Positions 1 through 8,678 of a DNA stretch of 28,701 nucleotides are shown piece after piece. The notes beneath the pieces were generated by a model that worked only from the letters and a program-made list of their open reading frames with translations, was not told the origin of the DNA and ran no database searches. This DNA is from Pedosphaera sp. GTDB lineage: Bacteria; Verrucomicrobiota; Verrucomicrobiia; Limisphaerales; UBA9464. Numbering within the stretch: position 1 is the stretch's first letter; each line of letters starts with the position of its first letter. The stretch spans positions 1 through 28,701 of the forward strand of contig SIAZ01000008.1 of NCBI GenBank assembly GCA_009695405.1, read 5' to 3'. The position numbers and the translations under genes are program-made.

Positions 1-81
1 ATGCTCCTCAATCCATCTCCGTAACCACTCCACTTCCTCAGATCCCATCCGTCGCCCTTGCAATACTAGTTCTTTAAGCAC
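1..81 (-). CDS. N-terminal fragment of a DUF4338-type protein (DruA/transposase-like), cut by window edge
   Basis: Reading leftward on the minus strand, an open frame runs off the left edge of the window. From the GTG at 81 it encodes about 27 residues. They contain LQGRRMGSEEVEWLRRWIEE, which matches my memory of the start of DUF4338 proteins: a (C/Q)GR motif, then an acidic helix and a (I/L)R.(L/W)I..HP pattern before the first Trp-Ser-Arg motif. DUF4338 occurs in stand-alone transposase-associated proteins and in DruA of Druantia anti-phage systems. Other possible starts are an ATG at 48, or a point up to about base 111, where the frame is still open. Only the first part is present, so no catalytic region can be judged. 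It is divergent to glnD. The family call rests on a short motif and is tentative. Confidence 0.4.
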   Translation of the reverse strand, partial: MLKELVLQGRRMGSEEVEWLRRWIEEH

Positions 82-208
82 GCCCTGCTTTCTGAGCTCT
101 TTGCCGCTGGTAGTTCAGCTCATTCACCGACAACTTGTGAATGCACCGCATTTGAGGGTCCTCTGCTCGGGCGTCTTGCTCGATGGCGATCTTCTCTTCA
201 CTCTTTCA

Positions 209-2974
209 ATGCTCATGAAGTCGTTGATTGCCAAGATTGAAGAAAGTGCCCGCAAACAGTTGGTGCTGCCGCCCTTGAGCAAACCTGCTGAGGAACTGCA
301 CCGCTACAAACGCTTTCTAAAAGTTGAATCCCACCGTTTACAACTCCTTCACCGCGGAGGTGCTGGGGGCTTGGAAGTTTGTAGCGGTCGCTCTGCCATG
401 ATGGATGTCCTCATTCGTCATCTTTGGCGGGATATTCAAAGGGTTTATCCTCCAAGCGGTTCGGTTCCACTCATCGCACTTGTCAGTTTTGGGGGCTACG
501 GACGGAGCGAACTTAATCCATTCAGCGACATCGACCTGATGTTTCTTCACGAAGCAGATCTTCCGACAGGGGGGGCAGCATTTAAAATACTCAGTGAGTG
601 GACGAGCAGCCTGCTCTATACTCTTTGGGATATTGGATTAAAAGTGGGGCACGCTGTTCGCTCAGTGAATGAGTGTGTCACTTTGGCTAACGGAGATATG
701 CAGGCCAAAACGGCTTTGATTGAAGCCCGCCTCATTACCGGCGATGCCTCCTTACAGGCGCAATTGCAGAAAGCGGTTGTTCGCCAATGTGTCCGAGGTC
801 ATGAAGACGAGTACATTCAACTTCGCTTGATCGATCAAGCCAACCGCCGGGCTAAATATGGTAATTCGCCGGCGATGCAAGAACCCAATATTAAGAACGG
901 GGTGGGAGGCCTAAGGGACTTCCAAAACCTCTTGTGGATGGCCTTCTTTAAACATGGCACCCGGTCACTAGCAGATTTGCAACGCGCTGATTTCCTCAGT
1001 GTATCTGAACAAAAACAAATTGAGGCTGCTTACGACTTTTTGCTGCGCACTCGCAATGAACTGCACTATTTGGCAGGCCGCGCAATGGATGCCCTAACAC
1101 CGGCTTTAAAACCTGCGGTCGCTTATGGACTCGGGTTCACTGATCGATCCCCACGAACGCGCACGGAGGCGTTTATGCGGGAGTATTACACTCATACACG
1201 CAATCTTTTTCTCACCACTCGCACCCTCGAGCAACGCTTGGCTCTGGTGCCATCTCCGACACGCGTCAATCGGACTGGAAAAAACTCCCAGCGTGCCGTG
1301 AATAAGGGCGAAGAGTTCGATGGGTTTAAAGTGCTCGACGGGCAGTTGCATTTAGTCGATCGCGCCGCCTTACCGGATGATCGGGGCCGAATACTCCGTG
1401 CATTTTTAGAAGCGCAAAAGCGTGGGATTACTGTCCACCCCGACTTTGCGCAACTTTTACGCCAGCAGGTTTCTCTGGTCGATCGCTCTTTTATTGCTGA
1501 TGCCCACTATCAAGCCACCTTTCTCGAAATTCTGAATCAACGGGGTAACGTGGGGCCTTATGTCAGGGCGATGCACGAGGTGGGCTTATTAGGTAAGTTT
1601 TTGCCCGAATTCGGCAAGTTGACCAATCTCGTTCAACACGAATTTTACCATCAATACGCGGTTGATGAGCACACGCTGACCTGTGTGACGAAACTCGACC
1701 AAGTGTGGGACGCGGATAAGCAGCCTTTCGCCAACTATCTAGATCCATTTAACCGCGTAGAAAGACCGTTCGTTCTTTACCTAGCTCTTCTCTTGCATGA
1801 TTGCGGCAAAGCCATTCCTAGGGAACGACATGAACTTGTCGGCGCTCGATTGGCTCTGCGGGTGGCTAAACGGTTTCGACTCGATGCATCCACGGCACGG
1901 ACACTTTCCCTCGTAATCGAACATCACTTGACGATGGTACAGATTTCCCAGCGTCGAGATCTAGATGATCTGGCAGTGATTCAATCTTTTGCCGCCCAAA
2001 TGGGGAACCAAGAGACTCTTGATTTGCTCACCTTACACACCTTTGCCGATTCCATGGGCACCAGCGATACACTGTGGAACGGCTTTAAAGATTCCCTCCT
2101 CTGGCAGTTGCATCATCGGACTGCCGAAACTCTAAAAGGGGGGACAGAATTTATTGGAGAGGAGAAACGTCAAAGGGGCCTTCTTCGGAAGCAAGTTCGG
2201 AGTAGTCTTCCGCGGACCTTTGCCGAAGATGAACTCAGTGCGCATTTCGACGGACTTCCAACCCGTTATTTCCGCATTCATTCTGCTCGTGAAATTGCCC
2301 GCGACCTCACATTGGTTCATCAATTTATTCATCTGCAACTAACTGAAGAAGATCGAGCCTTGGAGCCTGCTATTCTGTGGCAGGAAGAAAAAGATCGAGG
2401 TTGCACTTTGGTTCATCTCTGTACTTGGGATCGGACCGGTCTTTTCGTGAAGTTAACGGGCGCACTCGCGGCGGCGGGCCTTAATATCTTGTCAGCGCAG
2501 ATCTTTACTCGCTCTGACGGTCTGGTGCTGGACAGTTTCCATGTGACAGATTCGCGCACGGGTGGGGCCCCGGAACCGGCGGTCCGAGATCGATTAGAAA
2601 AGTTCATTGGTGATATTCTTGTCCGAAATGTGGACATCGGCCCGGCGGTGGCTCGGGTTGCCGCCCAATCGCGTCCGCTCTATCAGGCGCTTGCAGGGGA
2701 ATGCCTCGTGCCCTCCATTCGTTTTGATACTATCAACGCACCCGAACCCACCATTATCGATCTTGAGGCCGAGGATCGTCCTGGCTTGTTGTATGCTTTG
2801 AGTACGACCTTCAGCAACTTGGGTCTCAATGTGATTCTCGCCAAAATTGTTACGGAGAAAGGGGCAGCAATTGACACGTTTTATGTCACTGAATCGAGCG
2901 GACTCCCTGTGCTCGATCCGGCGAGACAATCGGAGATTCGATCCGCCTTGGTGCAAGCAGCACACCCCATTTAA
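209..2974 (+). CDS. glnD: Bifunctional [PII] uridylyltransferase/uridylyl-removing enzyme GlnD
   Basis: GlnD is the cytoplasmic nitrogen sensor that uridylylates PII proteins when glutamine is low and removes UMP when it is high. From the ATG at 209 the protein has 921 residues, close to the usual 850-950. In order: a nucleotidyltransferase domain with GGYGRSELNPFSDIDL near residues 94-109 (the two Asp bind metal); the family motif NIKNGVGGLRDFQ near 227; an HD phosphohydrolase domain with LLHDCGK near 528; and two C-terminal ACT domains near 741-783 and 849-896, both with D(R)xGL motifs. A TTG at 101 would extend it by 36 residues, but those do not resemble the family. A second ATG at 215 is also possible. 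No Shine-Dalgarno motif precedes either. All key residues are intact. No glnB or glnA lies in the window. Confidence 0.96.
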   Translation: MLMKSLIAKIEESARKQLVLPPLSKPAEELHRYKRFLKVESHRLQLLHRGGAGGLEVCSGRSAMMDVLIRHLWRDIQRVYPPSGSVPLIALVSFGGYGRSELNPFSDIDLMFLHEADLPTGGAAFKILSEWTSSLLYTLWDIGLKVGHAVRSVNECVTLANGDMQAKTALIEARLITGDASLQAQLQKAVVRQCVRGHEDEYIQLRLIDQANRRAKYGNSPAMQEPNIKNGVGGLRDFQNLLWMAFFKHGTRSLADLQRADFLSVSEQKQIEAAYDFLLRTRNELHYLAGRAMDALTPALKPAVAYGLGFTDRSPRTRTEAFMREYYTHTRNLFLTTRTLEQRLALVPSPTRVNRTGKNSQRAVNKGEEFDGFKVLDGQLHLVDRAALPDDRGRILRAFLEAQKRGITVHPDFAQLLRQQVSLVDRSFIADAHYQATFLEILNQRGNVGPYVRAMHEVGLLGKFLPEFGKLTNLVQHEFYHQYAVDEHTLTCVTKLDQVWDADKQPFANYLDPFNRVERPFVLYLALLLHDCGKAIPRERHELVGARLALRVAKRFRLDASTARTLSLVIEHHLTMVQISQRRDLDDLAVIQSFAAQMGNQETLDLLTLHTFADSMGTSDTLWNGFKDSLLWQLHHRTAETLKGGTEFIGEEKRQRGLLRKQVRSSLPRTFAEDELSAHFDGLPTRYFRIHSAREIARDLTLVHQFIHLQLTEEDRALEPAILWQEEKDRGCTLVHLCTWDRTGLFVKLTGALAAAGLNILSAQIFTRSDGLVLDSFHVTDSRTGGAPEPAVRDRLEKFIGDILVRNVDIGPAVARVAAQSRPLYQALAGECLVPSIRFDTINAPEPTIIDLEAEDRPGLLYALSTTFSNLGLNVILAKIVTEKGAAIDTFYVTESSGLPVLDPARQSEIRSALVQAAHPI

Positions 2975-3172
2975 TTCGACTGAATCGAAACCTTCTAGAG
3001 TGGTTCATCAATAATTCTGCAATTTTCCTGTTGCCACCCTGCCATTTGAATTTCTAGTCTGCGGAGTAACTCACGCTGTTCTGGCGGGCAGACTGGACTG
3101 TTTCCTTTCTGCTTTTGGTCGGTAATATTCTTGCAGTAACAACTCAACGCAGTAATTAGGAAATATACACAG

Positions 3173-4390
3173 ATGAAGTTTAATAAGTGGACAGTGGCGT
3201 TGGCCGCCACCGGTGTGGTGAGCCTCGCCTCAGTAATGCAGGCCGACGAGTCGCATCCGGTGAACACAGCCCTCAGTTCCACCACCCTCAGCGGGTATGT
3301 GGATACCTCAGCCATTTGGAATTTCGGCACTGGTAACACGGTGGCGAAGCGTTTCGTCAACACCGATTCCAGTCGTCAAGACGGGTTCAATCTGAACTCC
3401 GTCAAGCTCCAATTGGAAAAGCCGATCGACGAAGGCACTTGGAGTGCTGGCTATAAGGTCGAGACGATGTTTGGCCCCGATGCCGCTGCTCTACCTGGTA
3501 AGGTCGGTACAGGAGTTGCGATCAAGCAGGCTTATGCTGCGTTGCGCGCCCCGGTCGGCAATGGTATCGATTTCAAGATCGGTCAATTTGACCCGATCGT
3601 TGGTTACGAAGTGACCGACAGCGTTGCCAATCCGAATTTCTCCCGCAGCTTCGGCTTCAACAACCTCGAACCGTTCGGACACACCGGTATCTTGGCCAGC
3701 TATCAGGTCAATGAAATCATTGCCGTCAGCGCCGGTGTCGCCAATGGTGACTCTACCTTTGATAATAAAGTTTCTGGCTTAGGTGGTGGTCTTCAAGGTG
3801 GCAGTTTGACTGCGGGATCTTCCCGTGGTGTTTTCGCTGAGTCCTCCAAAGTCTATATGGGCGCACTCTCCGTGAAGGCTCCTGAGAGCGCTGGTTGGCT
3901 CTCCGGCAGCACCTTGTTCGTAGGTGTGGTCAATGGCGACCGCACTGGTAACAAGAACGATCCGACCTTGCTATACACAGGTGTCACCTTGGCGACCCCG
4001 ATTGAAGCCTTGTCTATCGGAGCCAGTGCAGACCTACTGTTCAATGCAAACGATGGTGCGGCTGGTAAGAGCTACGCCAACGCCTTAGCGCTGTACGCCG
4101 GTTACAAGATCACCGACAAGCTCAAGTTGAACAATCGCCTCGAATACGCTACCTCCGGTAACGGCTCGTTTCTTTTTGTACCACCCAACGCTGGCGCGAA
4201 CCCTGCGCGTTTGGCCGGCGGTGCTGATAAGGTTATCGGCGAGACGGTCACCCTCGATTACGCTCTCTGGGCGAATGTCGTGACCCGCGCTGAATTCCGT
4301 TGGGACCACGCTGCTGATGGCCGCGGCGCGTTCGACAACGGTGCGAAGAATGACTTGAGCCTCTTGGCCAACGTCGTTTACAAGTTCTAA
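3173..4390 (+). CDS. Outer-membrane beta-barrel porin
   Basis: The 405-residue protein starts with a clear signal peptide (Lys-rich start, hydrophobic core, likely cleavage after Ala24 in VMQA-DE). The mature part is rich in Gly, Ala, Asn and alternating aromatic/polar stretches typical of amphipathic beta strands. It ends in NVVYKF, and a terminal Phe is the outer-membrane assembly signal recognised by BamA. An SGYVDTS-like segment soon after the signal peptide and the length fit the family of putative outer-membrane beta-barrel porins common in Verrucomicrobiota. Substrate cannot be read from sequence. A weak AGGA lies 11 bases before the ATG. It appears monocistronic: 198 noncoding bases precede it and a strong terminator follows. 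General porin function is well supported; specificity is unknown. Confidence 0.85.
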   Translation: MKFNKWTVALAATGVVSLASVMQADESHPVNTALSSTTLSGYVDTSAIWNFGTGNTVAKRFVNTDSSRQDGFNLNSVKLQLEKPIDEGTWSAGYKVETMFGPDAAALPGKVGTGVAIKQAYAALRAPVGNGIDFKIGQFDPIVGYEVTDSVANPNFSRSFGFNNLEPFGHTGILASYQVNEIIAVSAGVANGDSTFDNKVSGLGGGLQGGSLTAGSSRGVFAESSKVYMGALSVKAPESAGWLSGSTLFVGVVNGDRTGNKNDPTLLYTGVTLATPIEALSIGASADLLFNANDGAAGKSYANALALYAGYKITDKLKLNNRLEYATSGNGSFLFVPPNAGANPARLAGGADKVIGETVTLDYALWANVVTRAEFRWDHAADGRGAFDNGAKNDLSLLANVVYKF

Positions 4391-4408
4391 GCAGCATCTC
4401 TGCACCAG

Positions 4409-4437
4409 ACCCCTTCCGGTCTTCGGAAGGGGTTTTT
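4409..4437 (+). terminator. Rho-independent terminator of the porin gene
   Basis: A 9-bp perfect stem CCCCTTCCG / CGGAAGGGG (4410-4418 with 4424-4432) closes a 5-base GTCTT loop. An A-T pair at 4409/4433 can extend it. A run of five T follows at 4433-4437. It begins 19 bases after the porin stop codon, so it very likely ends the porin transcript and insulates the downstream methyltransferase gene. Confidence 0.93.
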
Positions 4438-4490
4438 ATTTGGTGCGCCCTCGGTATTTTACCTTTTATCCGTCTTAACTTCGGCCCTTT

Positions 4491-5225
4491 ATGACTGTTT
4501 TCCGACATTTCCCCACTCCTTTAGCCTCTTTGCTAGATGTCGGGTGCAATGTCGGAGCTCTTCTACTCGATATTGAACAACGTTACCCTGGAATTCATCT
4601 CGCTGGGGTTGAAGTAAATCTACCTGCTTTCGAAAAGGCTTGCCTCGCACTCCCTCGAGCCGACCTCCGTCATCGTGGTGCCGAAGCTCTTCCCTTTTCG
4701 GATAACTCGTTTGATTGCCTCACCTGTGTCGAAGTGCTCGAACATCTCCCTACCGAACTGCGCCCTCTGGCATTGAGGGAAATGCAACGAGTCCTGAAGC
4801 CTGGTGGGCGGCTTATTCTTACTGTTCCACACGCCGGTTGGTTTGCTTGGTTCGATTCGAACAACGTGCGTTACCGGTTACCGGCTCTTTATCGGCTGCT
4901 TCTCGGAAGCGGACGGCGTGATGCCAATTACACGGCTAAGGGTCGCACTGTCGAATGGCATTACCATTTCACTGTAAAAGAATTGGAAACGCTTACTAGC
5001 AATGGCTGGAAACGGATCGCTCTTCGCCGAGGTGGTCTCTTCCTTTATCCGCTCATGGATTGGCTCTGCTGGCCCTTTTATCGACTTGATCTGGTCAATA
5101 ATCCAATCCGCCTCTTTTTCCAATGGCTCGCTGGTTTAGACTACCGCATCGATTTTGGCCCAGCTTCTTATGGTGTTCTTCTTGCATTAGAAAAGGTCGA
5201 TCGCTCTTCGCCCAACATGGATTAA
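4491..5225 (+). CDS. Class I SAM-dependent methyltransferase (Methyltransf_11 type)
   Basis: This 244-residue protein carries the class I methyltransferase signature. Motif I is LLDVGCNVGAL (residues 14-24), an acidic end of strand 2 (GVEVN) follows, then a LPFSDNSFDCLTCVEVLEHL segment near 66-85 and LKPGGRLILTVPH near 101-113. This order is typical of Methyltransf_11 enzymes acting on small molecules, lipids or sugars. The C-terminal half is rich in aromatic residues and has hydrophobic stretches (LFLYPLMDWLCWPFYRL), which suggests membrane association or a hydrophobic substrate. Substrate is unknown. It starts about 50 bases after the porin terminator and its stop overlaps the convergent VCBS gene by 4 bases. 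No Shine-Dalgarno motif is seen. Confidence 0.82.
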   Translation: MTVFRHFPTPLASLLDVGCNVGALLLDIEQRYPGIHLAGVEVNLPAFEKACLALPRADLRHRGAEALPFSDNSFDCLTCVEVLEHLPTELRPLALREMQRVLKPGGRLILTVPHAGWFAWFDSNNVRYRLPALYRLLLGSGRRDANYTAKGRTVEWHYHFTVKELETLTSNGWKRIALRRGGLFLYPLMDWLCWPFYRLDLVNNPIRLFFQWLAGLDYRIDFGPASYGVLLALEKVDRSSPNMD

Positions 5226-6406
5226 TGTAGGGTCTCGTTCAAATAAAGTTTCACGTTCTTAGTCGATCGGCCTGATGCAACGATGTCCAAACGTCCGTCC
5301 CCATTCAAATCAGCCAAGCAAAGGTCTTCACAGGCCATTCCGTCGTCGTCCACCAGTACTTTCATCCAGCGTTGACCAACGGCAGCGTAGAGCGCGATCC
5401 CCACCTTGACACTACGGGGGCGTCCCATGGCTCGCCATCCGGCAATGATCTGCGCCTCGCCTGTCCCTAAGAGATCACCACAGGCCAGCGCATGGGCATC
5501 GATCAAGGTATCATCCAAAATCTCTCGACGCCCTAATTCAGGTGTGTTTGGGGCTATTGATGGCGGTGGTGGATGAAAAATGACCACCTGATTCCCGTGC
5601 ATGGGAGACAAGGCGGCAACCTGCCCGCGTACTGAGTCTAATTGGCGAATCTCTCCGACTCCCCCATTGGCATCGGAGCCAATTTGGCGCGCCGAATTTA
5701 GGGCACCGCTGCTAAGGATTTCGAAAGCCCCTTCCGCTGATCCAACGAGGATACGTCGGGTCGATCGATTAGATGGATCATCAAACACCGGATCAAAGTT
5801 ATGCACCTTGTGCCATTGATCATTAACAGTCTCGATTTTCCAGGGTTGGCGTCGATCTGAGCCTGGCACATAACGCTGAACCTGGGCACCATTACCTTTA
5901 GCGTCTTTGTTTCCTCGACCGTGAAGGGGGACGGACCAAAGGCACCAACCCCGGCCGTGCTCACGAATCCAACGAATCCGATGAATTGTGGGTTGATGTG
6001 GTAGGGTTATCGGTTCCCAACGCTGAGTTCGATCGGCGGGGGGGATTAGATAAAACAACGCGCCACTATTCACTGTGTCCCCCGGATTCCAACCCGCACC
6101 TACGGCGATTTCAGCGCGACCATCTCCGTCGATATCAGTCGCTGCCACACAGACATGATCTTGAGGAGTTAAGTTCTCGGCGATGATATGCTTTTCCCAA
6201 CCCGGATTGTGGTACCATACGATCTGTTTAGCGTCGCATAAGACTATATCTGGACGAGAATCACCGTCGATATCGGCAGCGGTGATGCCATAGCCAACCG
6301 CGATATTGGTATCAATGGTCACGGTTCGGAATTTGGGTTGAAGAGGACCCGCTAGAGAGGCTAGGGAGACTATCAACCCGGAGGCTAGGCAGAGGGACAG
6401 GTTCAT
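5222..6406 (-). CDS. Exported FG-GAP/VCBS-repeat protein
   Basis: From the ATG at 6406 the protein has 394 residues and begins with a signal peptide (MNLSLCLASGLIVSLASLAG). A TTG at 6451 would add 15 residues before it and is less likely. Several calcium-binding-like loops of VCBS/FG-GAP repeats are visible: DIDGDSRPDI (45-54), DIDGDGRAEI (91-100), a degenerate GDLLGTGEAQI, and DLNGDGRLDI near 366-375. Such proteins form beta-propellers at the cell surface or in the periplasm and are abundant in Verrucomicrobiota and Planctomycetota. No enzymatic domain is recognised, so the role (carbohydrate or protein binding) is undetermined. It is convergent with the methyltransferase and divergent from zwf, with 198 noncoding bases between the starts. 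Confidence 0.8.
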   Translation of the reverse strand: MNLSLCLASGLIVSLASLAGPLQPKFRTVTIDTNIAVGYGITAADIDGDSRPDIVLCDAKQIVWYHNPGWEKHIIAENLTPQDHVCVAATDIDGDGRAEIAVGAGWNPGDTVNSGALFYLIPPADRTQRWEPITLPHQPTIHRIRWIREHGRGWCLWSVPLHGRGNKDAKGNGAQVQRYVPGSDRRQPWKIETVNDQWHKVHNFDPVFDDPSNRSTRRILVGSAEGAFEILSSGALNSARQIGSDANGGVGEIRQLDSVRGQVAALSPMHGNQVVIFHPPPPSIAPNTPELGRREILDDTLIDAHALACGDLLGTGEAQIIAGWRAMGRPRSVKVGIALYAAVGQRWMKVLVDDDGMACEDLCLADLNGDGRLDIVASGRSTKNVKLYLNETLH

Positions 6407-6604
6407 AATTAAACTTGGGATGAGGTCAAAGACTGAAGGGAGCACGGGCAACCAACAACGAAGGATTCCCTAAATCCCACGGTTTATTTGGCAAGATCAT
6501 CAGGATTAGACCCTTTCGACTTGGAACCGGCAGACTGTGAGCAACGAATTAAAGTAAAGGGGCGTTGCCGAGTCTCGTCGGGTTTCCCATTCTCCCCGCG
6601 CGTT

Positions 6605-8161
6605 ATGAACGACTCGCAGCATCTCGACGAACTCCTTGCTTCCCGCTCTGACCAAGCTCGGCGACCTATTGAACCCTGTACGATGGTTATTTTCGGAGCT
6701 TCTGGTGATTTGGCTGCCCGCAAACTAATTCCGGCTCTGTATCATTTGACTGTCGAGAAACTCTTACCGGAGCCGTTTCGGATTGTCGGATTTGCTCGAA
6801 GAGAAAAGACCGATGCCCTTTGGCGAGCTGAATTACGAGAGGCGTTGAATTTATTTTCGCGGACCAAACCTGTGAAAGACGCTATCTGGGACGGGTTTGC
6901 CCAAAATATTTATTATTGTCAGGCCGATATGGCGGAGTCAGCAGGCTATGAAAAACTAAAGACATTGATTGCCAGTTTTCCTCACGAGAAACTGCAAAGT
7001 AACCTCATGTTTTATCTGGCGACGAATCCCAGCCAGTTCGGGGAGGTAACGGCGCATCTCAGTGCCGCTGGCCTTCTGAAAAAGGCGGAAGGACGGGTCA
7101 CCAACGAGCGGATTGTGGTGGAGAAACCTTTCGGTCAGGACTTAGCTTCGGCCAAAGCACTCAACAATGAATTAACCCGTTTTACCCACGAAAAACAGAT
7201 TTTCCGAATCGATCACTATCTTGGCAAAGAAACGGTTCAAAATATCCTTACTTTCCGCTTTTCCAATGCCATTTGGGAACGGCTATGGAACCGAGAATGC
7301 ATCGATCATGTGCAAATAACTGTCGCGGAAAAAATCGGAGTGGGTTCGCGTGGTGGTTACTATGAGGAGGCTGGTGCCATTCGCGACATGGTGCAAAATC
7401 ATGTTCTCCAAGTCCTTTCTTTGATCGCGATGGAACCTCCTGCCTCGCTCGAAGCGGAAAATGTCCGCGATGAAAAGGTAAAGCTGTTGAAGTCGATCCG
7501 AGTGATGACCCCTGCGCAAGTGACTGAAAATGTAGTTCGGGGACAGTACTTTGCGGGTGAGGTTGACGGTGAAAGCCGACCCGCTTATCGGAGCGAAGCT
7601 AAAGTAAAACCGAATTCGAATGTGGAAACTTTTCTAGCGATGCGGTTGCACATTGATAACTGGCGATGGTCGGGGGTGCCCTTTTATATTCGTACCGGTA
7701 AAAACCTGCCGCTAGGCGCTAGTGAAGTTCGTATTCAGTTCAAAAGCGCTCCCAATATTCTCTTCGCTGCCAAGGACACACTCGATGCCAATTCACTGAC
7801 CCTCCGTCTGCAACCCGATGAAGGCATGACCCTACGTTTCAATGGTAAGGTGCCGGGCGGCACCACTGAACTTCGTCCGGTTCGAATGCACTTCAGCTAC
7901 GATTCGGAATTCGGTGCTTACACCCCCGAAGCCTACGAACGCTTGCTCTTGGAATCGATGGCCGGCGACGCAACTCTCTTTATTCGTAGTGACGAAGTGG
8001 AGACCGCTTGGCGCATCGTAGATGCCATTCATCAAGCGTGGATTGGTAAATCACTTACGAACCGAGAATTCTACGCTGCAGGTACCTGGGGGCCTGCCGC
8101 TGCCGCTGACCTACTGGCCAAATCCGGTCACGAATGGAAGAATCCGCAACCGCGGCACTAG
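6605..8161 (+). CDS. zwf: Glucose-6-phosphate 1-dehydrogenase
   Basis: Zwf oxidises glucose 6-phosphate to 6-phosphogluconolactone with NADP+ (or NAD+), the entry step of the oxidative pentose-phosphate pathway. From the ATG at 6605 it has 518 residues, the normal size. The N-terminal Rossmann motif VIFGASGDLAARKL (28-41) is intact. The active-site signature RIDHYLGKE lies at 201-209, and an EKPFGQDL segment occurs just before it. The conserved MVQNHVLQ and the C-terminal half with YIRTGKNLP are also present. A TTG at 6488 would add 39 unrelated residues and is rejected as the start. No Shine-Dalgarno motif is visible. The phosphatase-like gene follows after 22 bases, so the two are probably co-transcribed. 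Neither pgl nor gnd is in the window. Confidence 0.96.
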   Translation: MNDSQHLDELLASRSDQARRPIEPCTMVIFGASGDLAARKLIPALYHLTVEKLLPEPFRIVGFARREKTDALWRAELREALNLFSRTKPVKDAIWDGFAQNIYYCQADMAESAGYEKLKTLIASFPHEKLQSNLMFYLATNPSQFGEVTAHLSAAGLLKKAEGRVTNERIVVEKPFGQDLASAKALNNELTRFTHEKQIFRIDHYLGKETVQNILTFRFSNAIWERLWNRECIDHVQITVAEKIGVGSRGGYYEEAGAIRDMVQNHVLQVLSLIAMEPPASLEAENVRDEKVKLLKSIRVMTPAQVTENVVRGQYFAGEVDGESRPAYRSEAKVKPNSNVETFLAMRLHIDNWRWSGVPFYIRTGKNLPLGASEVRIQFKSAPNILFAAKDTLDANSLTLRLQPDEGMTLRFNGKVPGGTTELRPVRMHFSYDSEFGAYTPEAYERLLLESMAGDATLFIRSDEVETAWRIVDAIHQAWIGKSLTNREFYAAGTWGPAAAADLLAKSGHEWKNPQPRH

Positions 8162-8183
8162 TCCCTTTGCTAGTTCAATTTCC

Positions 8184-8678
8184 ATGCGTACTGTCCTCGA
8201 AAGTCTTCCAGATTTCCGTCTTGGATCAGCCGACATCTGGACGTCGGGTCAGCCTGATCTGGTACAACTAGCCTCACTCGCCGCTGAAGGCATCCAGTGG
8301 GTCATTAATTTGGGTGTCCTAGACTCACCCTACGCTCACCCTGAGGAGCGACAGGTGGTGGAATCTGCTGGAATGGATTACGTGCATATTCCGGTGCTCT
8401 TTAATCATCCTAAACAGGCTGATTATTTAAAATTCGAAGCTGAACTTCTAAGACGTGCTGGGCAACGTCTCCTCATCCATTGCGTTCGGAATTTTCGGGT
8501 CTCCGCTTTTCTAACCCTTTACCGAGTGCGTCATCAGGGTTGGTCCCGTGAAAAAGCCCTAGATGCTCTGACGACTTTCTGGAGATCAGAACCAGCGTGG
8601 AGTGAGCTTTTGGAGTCCCTATTTTTCCCTGCTATGAAGTCACAATCACACTCTGCCCAAGCTGCGTCTGTTCTTTGA
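8184..8678 (+). CDS. DUF442-like / dual-specificity-type phosphatase family protein
   Basis: The 164-residue product begins with a segment (LPDFRLGSADIWTSGQP) resembling the start of DUF442/BLH-phosphatase proteins, which often read 'tSGQP'. The phosphate-binding loop is LIHCVRNFRVSAF, with Cys100 as predicted nucleophile and Arg105. The spacing is Cys-x4-Arg with Asn in the place of the usual loop Gly; I recall this HCxxNxRVSAF form from other bacterial members. Substrate is unknown and could be a phosphoprotein or a small molecule. The frame is open upstream to 8022 inside zwf, but the family-like sequence begins at the ATG at 8184, 22 bases after zwf stops. The gene ends one base before the convergent protease stop. 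Co-transcription with zwf is inferred. Confidence 0.72.
   Translation: MRTVLESLPDFRLGSADIWTSGQPDLVQLASLAAEGIQWVINLGVLDSPYAHPEERQVVESAGMDYVHIPVLFNHPKQADYLKFEAELLRRAGQRLLIHCVRNFRVSAFLTLYRVRHQGWSREKALDALTTFWRSEPAWSELLESLFFPAMKSQSHSAQAASVL

Noticed and set aside
2594..2965. Minus-strand 123-residue ORF inside glnD
   Set aside because: Antisense to the intact ACT domains of glnD with no family similarity; a shadow frame.
8022..8183. Extended start of the phosphatase gene inside zwf
   Set aside because: The 54 extra residues are the out-of-frame translation of zwf and do not resemble the phosphatase family.
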